Positions 1 through 8,770 are shown, counted from the first letter of the stretch. The stretch is 52,869 nt of DNA from Synechococcales cyanobacterium GL140_1_metabat_312 (GCA_025351345.1 JANXWB010000056.1:1-52869), one strand, 5' to 3'. Translations and numbers: made by a program. The notes: generated by a model not told the origin, from the sequence alone.

Positions 1-300
1 TTTTCGGCATCGTGTTTAGTAGGGGCATACTTAAAAAACAATAACAGAGCTACTTTCATAGGCGAAGAAACTAGTGGGACATTAGAAGGCTGTAATGCAG
101 GTATTACACCCTACTATATTTTACCAAATACACACTTAAAAGTAAGAATACCCGCTTTTAGAATTAACCATGATATTTTTAAAACAACTACAGGGCACGG
201 TATATTACCCGATTATAAAATTGAATATACTATTAATGATATTTTTGCTAAAAAAGATTTAGAACTATTAAAAGTTAAAGAATTATTAAATTTAAAGTAA
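1..300 (+). CDS. S41 (C-terminal processing) peptidase, 3' end only
   Basis: The frame is open from the first base and ends with TAA at 298-300, giving 99 residues. The start lies outside the window. The text contains FSAS, then a stretch reading RATFIGEETSG, then LPNTHLKVRIP and GHGILPDY. This order matches the end of the S41 tail-specific protease domain: the Ser-containing SAS turn, the FIGEET strand, the LPN strand and the G(R/H)G(V/I)PD turn. S41 enzymes cut exported proteins in the periplasm or at the cell surface. Codons are strongly AT-rich and no CGATCG words occur, unlike the rest of the window, so this piece probably comes from a Bacteroidota-like genome. Its stop overlaps the next start (TAATG), as in a translationally coupled operon. 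Confidence 0.75.
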   Translation, partial: FSASCLVGAYLKNNNRATFIGEETSGTLEGCNAGITPYYILPNTHLKVRIPAFRINHDIFKTTTGHGILPDYKIEYTINDIFAKKDLELLKVKELLNLK

Positions 301-800
301 TGACAGTTTATATAAATTGGTTTAAAAATAAATTTACGCCTTTACAACAATTATTATTAATTGGTTTTTTAGCCCGATTAATATCGGTAATTTTTAGTAA
401 GGGTTTTGGATTTTTTGACGATCATTTTTTAATTATCGAAGCCTCGCAAAGTTGGGTGGATGGCTTTGATTATAATTATTGGTTACCCGATAAAGCTGAC
501 CCAACCAGACAAGCACAAGGCCATCCACTTTTTTATGTGTGGTTACATTATGTATTTTTTAGTGGTTTAAAATTTTGTGGTATTTTAAATCCGCAACTAA
601 AAATGTTTCTAGTTCGCTTAATCCACGCTTTATATTCCTTACTACTCATAAAATATGGTTATAAAATAACTAAGCAATATAGCAATGCAAAAGTAGCTTG
701 GTATGTTGGTTTATTTATGGCACTATATTGGTTTATGCCTTTTATTTGTGTACGTAACTTAGCTGAATTTGTTTGTGTCCCACCTATTTTAATTGGTATT
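300..800 (+). CDS. Membrane glycosyltransferase-like N-terminal fragment (foreign segment)
   Basis: The ATG at 300 overlaps the stop of the preceding gene. About 165 residues are hydrophobic, with several membrane segments (LLLIGFLARLISVIF near the N-terminus; VGLFMALYWFMPFICV near residue 140). They include an FGFFDDHFLI loop with two acidic residues and a GHPLFYVW segment. Acidic pairs in the first extramembrane loop are typical of GT-C fold mannosyl/glycosyltransferases that use polyprenyl-phosphate sugars, so a GT-C enzyme is likely but the exact family is not certain. Composition is AT-rich like 1-300. The reading frame continues without a stop into a GldG-like protein, but the homology changes abruptly near position 790-815. 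I read this as the truncated 5' part of a foreign gene joined to cyanobacterial DNA, not a natural fusion. Confidence 0.55.
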
Positions 801-815
801 TGGTTGCTGATGTTG
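785..815. other. Probable chimeric junction between two genomes
   Basis: On the left, codon choice is very AT-rich (TTA, AAA, ATT dominate) and the proteins look Bacteroidota-like. On the right, GC content rises, CGATCG words begin at about 858, and the protein becomes a cyanobacterial GldG-family sequence. The switch happens inside one open frame around the codons for ILIGIWLLMLG, a hydrophobic stretch that both parents could share. It lies close to the window edge, which fits an assembly chimera. A true recombination cannot be excluded from the sequence alone. Confidence 0.6.
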
Positions 816-2339
816 GGCCGCTTTAATACTGCCAGTAATCAAACTAATTTCTGGCAACGCCGATCGACTCAAGCGGGCACTGGTGCATTGATTTCGACCG
901 TTTCGGTATTTGTAATATTGGGATTGTTGAACTTCATGGCAGTGCGACATTTATATCGTGTTGATTTGACGGATACGGCGCGGCTATCGATCGCACCAGA
1001 AACGCAACAGATTCTTAAAAACCTCAAACAGCCTGTGACACTTTACCTATTTGATAAAGAACAGTCCCCCGAAGATCGTGAACTACTGCAAAATTTTCGC
1101 CGTCAAAGCCCAAATTTTTCCTTTGAATTTGTCGATCCCGACGCGAATCCAGCATTAGCTAAGAAATTTGACATCAAAAATTCTAAGCAATCTCGTGATG
1201 TTCATCTCGAACTACCCAGCAAAAATCGTAAAGTATTTGTCCAGTCTCTAACTCCACAACAACCGATTTCAGAAAGTCGTTTAGTCAGTAGCTTATTGCA
1301 AATTCAAAGCGATCGTAAACCCCGAATTTACTTTACTCAAGGTCACGGGGAACGGAGTTTAGATCCGGGTGAAAAGAACTATGGTGAGGCATTCAAGCTT
1401 CTTCAAGATAAGAACTTTGAAGTATTACCGTTGAACTTAGCCCAGACCTTAAAAGTGCCTATTGATGCGGCAGCGGTAGTTTTAGCGGGTCCATCGAAAC
1501 CGTTTTTCGACGCAGAATTAAAGGCAATCCAGGACTATCTGGATCAGTCGGGAAATCTGATGGTGTTGATTGATCCAGAATCTCAGGCGAATTTGACGGA
1601 GTTGCTTAAAACTTGGGGATTGGTCTTAGACAATCGAGTAGCGATCGATGCCTCAGGTTCCGGTCAATTGTTAAAACTTGGGCCTGCTGCACCGATCGTT
1701 CAAGACTACAACGGCAATAATCACCCAATTACTAAAGAATTTGGCAATAACATTACCTTTTATCCCTTGTCTCGTCCGATCGAAATTCAGGAGGTTGCTG
1801 GGGTTCAGGCTACTCCGATCGCCCTAACCAACAAACAAAGCTGGGGCGAAAGTAATCTTCAAGAAAAACCGATTAAATTGAATGAAGGCGATCGGCCTGG
1901 TCCCTTGCCGTTGGCGGTTGCATTAGTGCGACAAGTGATCCCGAAGCCAATTGAACCCGCCGTCCGTCCCTCTTCTCCACTGGTCAACCCCGACGGTCAA
2001 ACTCCACCCGCTCCGATCGTAACGCTGTCTCCCACCGTTGGTCCGATCGTCAACCCCACGCAAACCCCGCGTGAATCTCGGCTCGTTATTTTTGGCAACT
2101 CTGCATTTGCAACGGATGCTTTCTTTGGTGCGCAGCTTAATGGCGATATGTTTCTAAATTCTGTTACTTGGGTCAGCCAAATTGAGGGTCAGGCGCTCTC
2201 CATTCGGCCTCGCGAAATCAAACGTCGCCAACTTAGTGCAACCCCTCAACAAGTGCAAATTGTAATGTTGCTAAGTGCTGTACTGCTTCCTATTCTTGGG
2301 TTTGGGCTAGCAGCTTGGATCGGCTGGCGACGACGTTAA
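801..2339 (+). CDS. GldG-family ABC-associated protein (5' end replaced)
   Basis: From about residue 168 of the open frame onward the protein matches the GldG / ABC-type 'gliding motility auxiliary' family common in cyanobacteria. It opens with FWQRRSTQAGT, followed by a membrane helix (ALISTVSVFVILGLLNFMAV) and RVDLTDTARLSIAPET. Then comes a soluble domain that includes PRIYFTQGHGERS and VLIDPE, a Pro-rich linker around residues 540-590, and a last helix (QIVMLLSAVLLPILGFGLAA) ending in WRRR. In this family the soluble part faces outward and works with an ABC transporter whose ATPase and permease genes usually lie just upstream. Here that upstream part is missing because of the junction near 800. 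The native start codon is therefore not visible. The C-terminus is complete. Confidence 0.8.
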   Translation, partial: WLLMLGRFNTASNQTNFWQRRSTQAGTGALISTVSVFVILGLLNFMAVRHLYRVDLTDTARLSIAPETQQILKNLKQPVTLYLFDKEQSPEDRELLQNFRRQSPNFSFEFVDPDANPALAKKFDIKNSKQSRDVHLELPSKNRKVFVQSLTPQQPISESRLVSSLLQIQSDRKPRIYFTQGHGERSLDPGEKNYGEAFKLLQDKNFEVLPLNLAQTLKVPIDAAAVVLAGPSKPFFDAELKAIQDYLDQSGNLMVLIDPESQANLTELLKTWGLVLDNRVAIDASGSGQLLKLGPAAPIVQDYNGNNHPITKEFGNNITFYPLSRPIEIQEVAGVQATPIALTNKQSWGESNLQEKPIKLNEGDRPGPLPLAVALVRQVIPKPIEPAVRPSSPLVNPDGQTPPAPIVTLSPTVGPIVNPTQTPRESRLVIFGNSAFATDAFFGAQLNGDMFLNSVTWVSQIEGQALSIRPREIKRRQLSATPQQVQIVMLLSAVLLPILGFGLAAWIGWRRR

Positions 2340-2496
2340 CCTAGATTTAAATCTAATTCAAACCGGATTCAAATCGATCACATTTAAAAAAGTCTTGAAA
2401 GTTTTAACACTTAATCGTCTCTCCAGTCGCCACCATGAGAATCAAGCATTCTAATCAACTGCTATTCTGATTTAAAGTTTCTTATGGCGGTAGGTT

Positions 2497-3120
2497 ATGG
2501 CAACGTTTCACCGAGTTCCACAGGTCTCATCCGCAGAAACCGAGACCCGCGATCGTATTCTAAAATCTGCTTTGAAACTCTTCTCCCGCAAAGGTTACGA
2601 CGGCACCACTACCCGAGAACTGGCTGAGGCAGCGGGCGTGGCAGAAGGGACGTTGTTTCGATATTTTACAAATAAAAAAGCAATTCTAGCGAAAGTTGCG
2701 ACCGATGGTTGGATTGAAATTCTGACCGACCTGCTGACGGAACTGAGTGAAATGGGCAGCTACAAAGCGGTTGCTCAGGTGATGAAACGTCGGATAGTGC
2801 ATTTACAGGAGAATGCAGATCTGATGCGGGTATGTTTTATGGAAGTTCAGTTCCACGAAGATTTGCGAGATCAAATTCAAACAGAAGTTGTCGAGAAGAT
2901 GACCGATGTGGGGGAAGCATTTTTTCAGACGGCCATGGACCAAGGTGTGTACCGTAAAATGAACCCCCGCCTGGTTGCAAGGGTGTTTTTGGGCATGTTT
3001 GCAATTTCTGGGTTTAGCCAAACCACCATTACTGATCCGGGTTCCACGGTGATGGAACTCAAGGAGATGGCTGAGGGTATTTCAGAAATCTTCCTCAATG
3101 GTGTGTTAGAAAAAGAGTAA
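2497..3120 (+). CDS. TetR/AcrR-family transcriptional regulator
   Basis: A 207-residue protein. Residues ~16-62 form the TetR helix-turn-helix: TRDRILKSALKLFSRKGYDG, then TTTRELAEAAGVAEGTLFRY and FTNKKAIL. The remainder is helical, as expected for a ligand-binding dimerisation domain, but it is not diagnostic of a ligand. TetR proteins repress target promoters and release on binding a small molecule. The ATG at 2497 follows GGCGGTAGGTT and fits the family's N-terminal length. No efflux gene is adjacent; the next gene on the same strand is an L,D-transpeptidase 48 bp downstream, so the target is unknown. Confidence 0.9.
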   Translation: MATFHRVPQVSSAETETRDRILKSALKLFSRKGYDGTTTRELAEAAGVAEGTLFRYFTNKKAILAKVATDGWIEILTDLLTELSEMGSYKAVAQVMKRRIVHLQENADLMRVCFMEVQFHEDLRDQIQTEVVEKMTDVGEAFFQTAMDQGVYRKMNPRLVARVFLGMFAISGFSQTTITDPGSTVMELKEMAEGISEIFLNGVLEKE

Positions 3121-3168
3121 TTCTACATACGTTTCCCACCCGTTTACTACCGTTTTTTCACCAAACCC

Positions 3169-3747
3169 ATGGCTACTGGACGTTCTAACGCTATACATTC
3201 CCAGTCTGTCACCCGTCCGTTGATGCTGATGTGCATGGCGATGGCTGGGTTGCTTTTATATCTCCAAAGCCGCGCTCCTCTGCCGCCTAAAGTTCCGGCG
3301 ACGGTATTGATGCCTAAATCTGTTCCTGTTGCTGAGCCTGTTTGGGGCGATCGGGCCGAAGACACAAGTTTGACGGTGGATTTGAGCGATCGGACGGTTT
3401 ATCTTTATCGCAATCAGAAATTAATAGCCAGCTATCAAGTGGCCGTGGGGCAACCAGGTTGGGAAACTCCTGTGGGCAATTTTCGCATTCGTCAAATGGT
3501 CAAAAATCCCGTTTGGCAGCATCCTATTACCGATGAAATTTTCCCTCCCGGAGACCTGAATCCTTTGGGCGTTCGATGGATTGGGTTTACGGCAGATGAG
3601 CATATGAAATTAGGGTTTCATGGGACCACGGGCGAGAGTGCTATTGGTCAGGCCGTGTCTCATGGCTGTTTGCGGATGAAAAATCAAGATGTGACAGCCT
3701 TGTTTAATCAAGTTTCGATCGGCACGATCGTCACAGTTCGCCCCTAG
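3169..3747 (+). CDS. L,D-transpeptidase (YkuD domain)
   Basis: A 192-residue protein with an N-terminal hydrophobic anchor (PLMLMCMAMAGLLLYLQ) and a short Pro-rich spacer. The YkuD catalytic domain runs from about residue 65 (SLTVDLSDRTVYLYRNQKLI) to the end. The active-site signature is visible: HGTTGESAIGQAVSHGCLRM, with the invariant His, Ser-His-Gly and nucleophilic Cys. These enzymes form 3-3 peptidoglycan cross-links or attach proteins to peptidoglycan in the periplasm. Length and domain placement are typical of single-domain cyanobacterial members. It is 48 bp after the TetR gene on the same strand and could be co-transcribed with it. Confidence 0.92.
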   Translation: MATGRSNAIHSQSVTRPLMLMCMAMAGLLLYLQSRAPLPPKVPATVLMPKSVPVAEPVWGDRAEDTSLTVDLSDRTVYLYRNQKLIASYQVAVGQPGWETPVGNFRIRQMVKNPVWQHPITDEIFPPGDLNPLGVRWIGFTADEHMKLGFHGTTGESAIGQAVSHGCLRMKNQDVTALFNQVSIGTIVTVRP

Positions 3748-3815
3748 AATCTCCCTTAAAATTTGTTGGATTAGTCCGACTGGAATGCGATTATGCGGGT
3801 CAAGCTAAAAGGAAA

Positions 3816-3841
3816 AGGCTTCTCCATTGCTGAAAAAGCCT
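3816..3841 (-). terminator. Possible terminator after the ComFB-family gene
   Basis: Read on the minus strand, AGGCTT and AAGCCT flank a 14-base loop and are followed by TTTTCCTTTT. The stem is only about 6-7 bp, so the call is tentative. It sits 37 bp past the stop of the ComFB-family gene, in the expected place. Confidence 0.4.
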
Positions 3842-3877
3842 CTCACGAGTATTGCCGAATAAATGTTCTGAAATGTT

Positions 3878-4426
3878 CTAGCGGTTGGTACTAGGATCCA
3901 ATCCATGAGCGTAGGTTTGAAGCAAACTGCTGACTTGATTGAGTAGTTCTTGCTTGGTGCCCTTATTTGCAATTCCAGTTCGTTCGGGGAAGAACTCAGG
4001 CCGATCGAGACTGGTGGCGGTCGCTTCATTCACGCATTTCGCAATGATCTCATGTAGCTCTTCCTTGGCCCGCGATCGTTGGTAAGTTGCGCCTTCCTCA
4101 GTAGTGGCATACAGCGGCGGCAATCGGTTTAGCGCATAGGCTGCAATATCACCAAGATCGAGCGTTCGCTCACTACTAGCCTCAATTTCAGCCACCCGTG
4201 CGATCGCTTCGGTCAGGACTAATTCTTCCATGACGTTAATAAATTGCTTCCGAGGAACTGCCACGACTTCACCCGTCAGCAGTGCACCCATCATGCGATC
4301 GAGCGCCATATACTCCTCAATCGAAAGCTCGGATGCAGTGTCACAAATTCGGCCAACTTCCGATTCCATCGCGGGGGTTAGGTAGCCGTCTTGCAGGGCT
4401 TGTTCAACAATTTTCTCAATACTCAT
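3878..4426 (-). CDS. ComFB-family protein (late competence / c-di-GMP receptor family)
   Basis: A 182-residue soluble protein. The central part carries the ComFB signature seen in cyanobacteria: an acidic/hydrophobic helix with the VMEELVLTEA motif, then DIAAYALNRLPPLYATTEEG. The ComFB family is named after the Bacillus competence gene, and cyanobacterial members have been reported as cyclic di-GMP binding regulators (ComFB/CdgR type). The N-terminal ~60 residues (MSIEKIVEQALQDGYLTPAM...) form an extra helical region of unknown role, frequent in cyanobacterial homologues. The gene stands alone, convergent with the L,D-transpeptidase and divergent from the antiporter gene. Family assignment is strong; the ligand is inferred. 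Confidence 0.85.
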   Translation of the reverse strand: MSIEKIVEQALQDGYLTPAMESEVGRICDTASELSIEEYMALDRMMGALLTGEVVAVPRKQFINVMEELVLTEAIARVAEIEASSERTLDLGDIAAYALNRLPPLYATTEEGATYQRSRAKEELHEIIAKCVNEATATSLDRPEFFPERTGIANKGTKQELLNQVSSLLQTYAHGLDPSTNR

Positions 4427-4769
4427 AGGTCGTCCATACGCATAATGACAGCAGACTCAAATCAATATTCTTTGGGTTATGATTCCCTAGATTTCCAGGT
4501 GAAACAACAATCTGTACACGATTGTGTCGTTATTTGTATCCGATCGAATTGTAGGTTAAAAATCGCACTTATCGCAAAATTACAAACCTATTGATCGTGC
4601 TTATTAATACATATTTTTTACCCCATTACCTAAATATCCTGTTAGTCCGTTCTGTCGGAGACTACCTTTCAGGACCATTTTCCCTCTAGATATTCCGCTA
4701 TTGAGCGAAGGCGTAGTATGGTTAAGGTTAATAGAACGTAACAATTTTCTCAGAAAAATACGGCTCCCT
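4427..4769. other. Divergent intergenic region, comFB-like / antiporter
   Basis: This 343-base gap must hold the promoters for both flanking, divergently transcribed genes. It is AT-rich. I see no gene, no clear operator and no RNA structure that I can defend. Short open frames here (for example 4391-4594 and 4604-4894) have no recognisable content and were not called. Confidence 0.5.
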
Positions 4770-7010
4770 GTGCAAGAAGATTTTCGCCTGATTTTAGATT
4801 TAGTGACAGTATTGGCGGCGGCGGCGGCGGGTGGCTTGTTGGCTGCATTGCTGAAGCAACCTGTGCTGTTGGGGTATTTGATCGCTGGAATCATCGTCGG
4901 TCCAACGGGGCTAGGCTTGATTAAGGAAGTGATACAGGTAGAGACGCTGGCGCAATTTGGTGTAGCGTTTTTGCTCTTTGCCTTGGGAGTCGAATTTTCT
5001 TTTTCTGAACTGCGTAAGGTTCAGGTGATTAGTCTAGGCGGCGGCGGATTGCAAATTGCCCTGACCATCTTGATTACAACGTTGGCTTCCCTTGGGTTGG
5101 GCTGGGTTACCTCTCCCGCACAGGGCGTATTTTTGGGCGCGATTTTGTCGCTATCCTCGACTGCTGTAGTGCTGAAGTCGTTGATGGAGCGCAATGAAGC
5201 CGAGACCTCCCACGGGCAGGTGATGTTGGGAATCTTGGTGGTGCAAGATTTGGCGTTGGGGCTGATGTTGGCGGTGTTGCCTGCGTTGGATAAACCCCTA
5301 GAGGAGATTGGGTTGGCGATCGGCTGGGCCTTGGTGCAGACTGGGCTGTTTGCGCTTTGTGCGATTGCGGCGGCGATTTGGGTGGTGCCGGGATTGTTGC
5401 GACTGTTGGCGAAGACGGAGAGCCGAGAATTATTTCTGTTGGGGGTCGTGGCGCTGTGTTTAGGGATTGCGTTGATTACCGAGGCGCTGGGGCTATCTAT
5501 TGAGATGGGCGCATTTGTGGCAGGCTTGATGATTTCAGAGGCGGAGTATGCGGATGAGACACTGACCTATGTGGAACCGCTGCGGGATATTTGCGCCACA
5601 ATTTTCTTTGCATCGATCGGTATGTTGATTGATCCGGTTTTTGTTTGGAATCATTTAGAACTGATTTTAGGGTTAGTGGCGTTGGTCTTGCTGGGCAAGT
5701 TCCTAATCATTGCGCCACTCGTGAAGCTGTTTGGGTATCCATTGCGGACGGCGTTGATTGCGGGTTTGGGCTTGGCGCAGATTGGTGAATTTTCTTTTGT
5801 GCTAGCGAGTGAAGGGCAGATTTTAGGGCTGGTTTCGCGTCAGGTGTATCTCTTGATTTTGGGCACCACAGCCGTGACATTGGTGGTTACGCCGTTCATT
5901 TTACGGGCCGTACCTACGTTGTTTTCTTGGGCCGAATCGGTGCCATTTTTGGCGAAATTCTTAGTCCAATCCGACCAGCCCCTAGATGTGGCAGAAGATC
6001 TACCTCAGAGCAATCATGTCGTGGTGTGCGGTTATGGGAGAATTGGCAAAAATATTGTGAAACTATTGCAGGAACAAGATTGCCCTGTAGTGGTGGTGGA
6101 ACAATCCGAGAACCGGATTCAAATGCTGCGTGATCAGGGTATTCCTTACGTTTATGGCAATGCATCGAGTTTGTATGTGCTGGATAAGGCGGGCGTAAAT
6201 GAGGCGCGCGGGATGGCGATCGCGTTGCCCGATCCGATGAGTATGCGGTTATGTTTAAAACGATCGCTAGATATCGCGCCGGAGTTAGACATTGTGGTGC
6301 GGGCGATCAAACCTCAAGATATTGAGTCGTTATATCAGCTTGGGGCGCGGGAAGTGGTGCAGCCTGAGTTTGAGGCAAGTTTAGAATTATCCGCGCATTT
6401 GTGGTCGGGTCGTGGATTGTCCGTATTGTTAGCTCAAAAACGGGTGCAGGCGATTCGGGATTCTCGTTATGCGGAATTGTTGCCTGTCCGATCGGGGGCG
6501 CAAGTGGCCCGTGAGGTGAAGTCGGTAACGGGAGATTTGAACAATCGTTGGTATGGCTTGCCCAATGATTCACCCTTGTTAGGATTGACCCTTGAAGAAA
6601 CCGATTGTCGGCGGTTGACGGGGGTGACGGTGATGGCGATTCGGCGGGTAGGCGATCAGGAGATTGATTATCCCGATCCGTCCGAAACCTTGGAACAGGG
6701 CGATCGGCTTTTATTAGTGGGTGAAAGTTCAGAAAGGGATGCCTTTGATGAGTTAGCAAAAGGTGAAGCAGCAGTTCCATCTCCGCAGAATTCTTGTCAG
6801 TGGGTTCGAGTGACGGACGGCAGCGAGCTGGTGAAGCAGACTATTTCGGATCTTTATCGCTTAACGTCTAAGGGGGTTCAGATTCAAGCCATTCGACGGG
6901 ATGGTAAATTTATACGCTTGCCGGAGCCGGAAACTGTTATTGGGGCGGGCGATCGGTTGTTATTGTGTGGATCGTTGGATGCATTGTCGGCAGTAAATGG
7001 ATTGATTTAG
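4770..7010 (+). CDS. Monovalent cation:proton antiporter, CPA2/KefB type with RCK domain
   Basis: About 746 residues. An N-terminal Na+/H+ exchanger domain of 11-13 membrane segments (PVLLGYLIAGIIVGPTGLGL; LSLSSTAVVLKSLMER) runs to about residue 395. It is followed by a TrkA-N/RCK nucleotide-binding domain starting at NHVVVCGYGRIGKNI (about residue 415) and two TrkA-C domains (about 540-620 and 665-745), each with the EQGDRLLLVG or GAGDRLLLCG ending. The protein exchanges K+ or Na+ for H+ across the membrane and is gated by nucleotide binding to RCK. I chose GTG at 4770, because VQEDFRLILDL is where cyanobacterial homologues usually begin. A longer frame from TTG at 4701 adds 23 unconvincing residues. 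The second TrkA-C domain makes it longer than E. coli KefB/KefC. Confidence 0.88.
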   Translation: MQEDFRLILDLVTVLAAAAAGGLLAALLKQPVLLGYLIAGIIVGPTGLGLIKEVIQVETLAQFGVAFLLFALGVEFSFSELRKVQVISLGGGGLQIALTILITTLASLGLGWVTSPAQGVFLGAILSLSSTAVVLKSLMERNEAETSHGQVMLGILVVQDLALGLMLAVLPALDKPLEEIGLAIGWALVQTGLFALCAIAAAIWVVPGLLRLLAKTESRELFLLGVVALCLGIALITEALGLSIEMGAFVAGLMISEAEYADETLTYVEPLRDICATIFFASIGMLIDPVFVWNHLELILGLVALVLLGKFLIIAPLVKLFGYPLRTALIAGLGLAQIGEFSFVLASEGQILGLVSRQVYLLILGTTAVTLVVTPFILRAVPTLFSWAESVPFLAKFLVQSDQPLDVAEDLPQSNHVVVCGYGRIGKNIVKLLQEQDCPVVVVEQSENRIQMLRDQGIPYVYGNASSLYVLDKAGVNEARGMAIALPDPMSMRLCLKRSLDIAPELDIVVRAIKPQDIESLYQLGAREVVQPEFEASLELSAHLWSGRGLSVLLAQKRVQAIRDSRYAELLPVRSGAQVAREVKSVTGDLNNRWYGLPNDSPLLGLTLEETDCRRLTGVTVMAIRRVGDQEIDYPDPSETLEQGDRLLLVGESSERDAFDELAKGEAAVPSPQNSCQWVRVTDGSELVKQTISDLYRLTSKGVQIQAIRRDGKFIRLPEPETVIGAGDRLLLCGSLDALSAVNGLI

Positions 7011-7077
7011 GATCGGGAAAATCAAGGTAAAATCTTAGAAATCTCGAATGCGCATCGAACATAAATAGCCCTACATG

Positions 7078-7674
7078 TCTAGACCTCGTTCAAATTCGTG
7101 GCGCGATCGCACTCGACAAAAAAACAAGGATTTTCCGTTCTGGTCGTCCATCTCATCGCACTTTTGAGCCTGGGATCATGGAACAACATTAGGTGTAAAA
7201 CGTGGCAATCGTTTAGAAATGATCACGGCTCGAACTGATGGCAAACCCAATTGGCAAGACCATTGGTTCTCCTTAACGGCAGGCAGGTCCACGACTACTG
7301 CGTAAAGGTAAAGTTTCAGTCAGGCCAAACCAAGAAGGCTTCAAAGACCCTGGCGTCATGGGTGCGGCGGTACGGAGTGCGATCGGATTCACGCCCAATC
7401 AAAAAAACTAATACACGTTACCTTTGTTAAACCTATTTCATTGAAACAAGAAGCCGAAATTATGCAAGCATTAGGATGTTCGGAAGCAATGAATTTAGAC
7501 GGTGGAACCTCACTGGCGCTAGCTAAAGGAAGCCGAATCCTATGGGGCACACGCCGAAAATTAACCAATGTCCTTATGGTCTACGATACTAAGCATCCCG
7601 CACCTAGTAGCCTGAGATTATCCTGGAAAGCATTTCAAAACTCTGAACGCGTAGCAGAGCGGGTGCAGGAATGA
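7078..7674 (+). pseudogene. Decayed phosphodiester glycosidase (NAGPA-domain) gene
   Basis: Family-like text is spread over three frames. One frame gives GVKRGNRLEMITARTDGKPN up to SLTAG. A single extra A near 7285-7290 then shifts to GPRLLRKGKVSVRPNQEGFK and AVRSAIGFTPNQ, which ends at TAA. A further shift near 7410 leads to HVTFVKPISLKQEAEIMQAL and MNLDGGTSLALAKG, ending at TGA 7672-7674. GGPRLL..GK, the (S/T)AIG segment and MNLDGGTS are hallmarks of the secreted NAGPA/DUF2233 phosphodiester glycosidase family. An in-frame stop also interrupts the region near 7165. The gene is therefore inactive unless these are sequencing errors. The intact-looking 77-codon ORF at 7441-7674 is just its tail. 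Confidence 0.7.
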
Positions 7675-7721
7675 CGGGATAGTAGAAGAAATTGTAATCC
7701 TTGGAATGAATTGAGGAAACT

Positions 7722-8276
7722 ATGAAAACTAAATTCCAAGCCTGTCAAATCTTAGCCATTGATATCAATGCAACACCCGCACAAATCAAAGATGCGTATC
7801 GTAGTCTTGCCCGACAATGGCATCCCGATCGGTTTATTGATCGGATTGAAAAACAAACCGCAGAAGAACGATTTAAACAAATTAATGCCGCTTATGAATA
7901 TTTGAAAAAAGAAACTGAAGCTATGAATAGAGGATTTGCACAATCATCTAATGTCAGATCTGATAAATCTGACGTTCGCTCTACGGTCAAATCCACTGCC
8001 AAAGCAGAACGTTCCAGCACCCATTTAACCGCCGAAGAACTCTATCAAGACGCCTGTATGTTGGGTAAAAATCGTCATTATGAAGAAGCGACCGTCATTC
8101 TTGGACTTGCCATTAAGCTTAGTCCTAGATATTCCAAAGCCTATCGGTATCGCGGATTCATTCGATCGGTTTTAGGTTTTGAAATGAGTGCGGAAGCCGA
8201 TTTTAGGCGCGCTAGAGCGATCGATGTTGGACTCAGCCCTCCAGGTCCAGTTTCCAGCTCCAGCCCTAGGACATAG
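7722..8276 (+). CDS. J-domain (DnaJ-like) co-chaperone with TPR-like C-terminus
   Basis: A 184-residue protein. The J domain covers about residues 4-70: helix I/II text (QACQILAIDINATPAQIKDA, YRSLARQWHPDRF) contains the invariant HPD tripeptide that stimulates Hsp70 ATPase. A Ser/Lys-rich linker follows (about 75-105). The C-terminal part, AEELYQDACMLGKNRHYEEA and AIKLSPRYSKAYRYRGF, looks like one to two TPR-type helical hairpins. It lacks the G/F and zinc-finger regions of true DnaJ, so it is a class III J protein that probably recruits DnaK to specific clients. The start is supported by TGAGGAAACT just before the ATG. It is convergent with, and almost touches, the next gene (2 bp). Confidence 0.88.
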   Translation: MKTKFQACQILAIDINATPAQIKDAYRSLARQWHPDRFIDRIEKQTAEERFKQINAAYEYLKKETEAMNRGFAQSSNVRSDKSDVRSTVKSTAKAERSSTHLTAEELYQDACMLGKNRHYEEATVILGLAIKLSPRYSKAYRYRGFIRSVLGFEMSAEADFRRARAIDVGLSPPGPVSSSSPRT

Positions 8277-8278
8277 CA

Positions 8279-8704
8279 CTACTCAGCCGTTTGCTTATTT
8301 TTAGCGAGATAGTCTTCGAGTTGTTTGTTTTGAGTAGTATTTAAAATGGCTTTAATTTCCTTCTGACTTTGCTGAATTGCAGCCATCACCGCTGTCCTTT
8401 GTTTTGCATCTAGATTGAGTTGGCCGATAATAGCAGAAAGTTTCTGTTTACTACGAAGCTGATCGAACTTGATTCCCTGGTCTTTAGTTAATACTTTTTT
8501 GATCGCGATCGTCCGTTTTGTTCGACTTGATTGAATGCTCCTTTTCTGTTTCTCATCTAATCTAAGTTGCTCCATGATTGGTAGGTTAGATTTTTTCACC
8601 GTCTGAGTCGTCGTCGCAGCAGAGGCATTTAATGATGAGATAGTGCTAAATGTTAGACTTCCTAACATCATAATAGCAACAAATTTCAGCGAGGATTTCA
8701 TCAT
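8279..8704 (-). CDS. Small exported Spy/CpxP-like protein
   Basis: About 141 residues. The N-terminus (MMKSSLKFVAIMMLGSLTFS followed by a small-residue ASA site) is a signal peptide. The mature part is Lys/Gln-rich and helical. It contains two similar blocks, each a short Leu-rich segment followed by a (L/F)xxDxxQ-type turn: LRLDEKQKRSI / VLTKDQGIKFDQLRSKQK and LNLDAKQRTAV. Such LTxxQ-like repeats mark the Spy/CpxP periplasmic chaperone group, but the similarity is loose. An upstream GTG at 8713 would add three residues; I chose the ATG at 8704. The neighbours give no functional link. Confidence 0.6.
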   Translation of the reverse strand: MMKSSLKFVAIMMLGSLTFSTISSLNASAATTTQTVKKSNLPIMEQLRLDEKQKRSIQSSRTKRTIAIKKVLTKDQGIKFDQLRSKQKLSAIIGQLNLDAKQRTAVMAAIQQSQKEIKAILNTTQNKQLEDYLAKNKQTAE

Positions 8705-8770
8705 AGTAGTCACTTGAAAACGTTGGTACCTACTCTTATTCTAGAGTCAATTGTCAACAAATGAACTATG

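Noticed and set aside
300-2339. A 679-codon single protein joining a glycosyltransferase-like part to GldG
   Set aside because: Composition and family change abruptly near 800 at the contig edge, so I treat it as two fragments joined artificially.
6307-6780. 157-codon ORF antisense to the KefB-type antiporter
   Set aside because: It is a low-complexity Pro/His-rich reading of the opposite strand of a well-supported gene.
7441-7674. Stand-alone 77-residue gene
   Set aside because: It is the tail of the decayed phosphodiester glycosidase gene, has no start context and begins inside the family domain.
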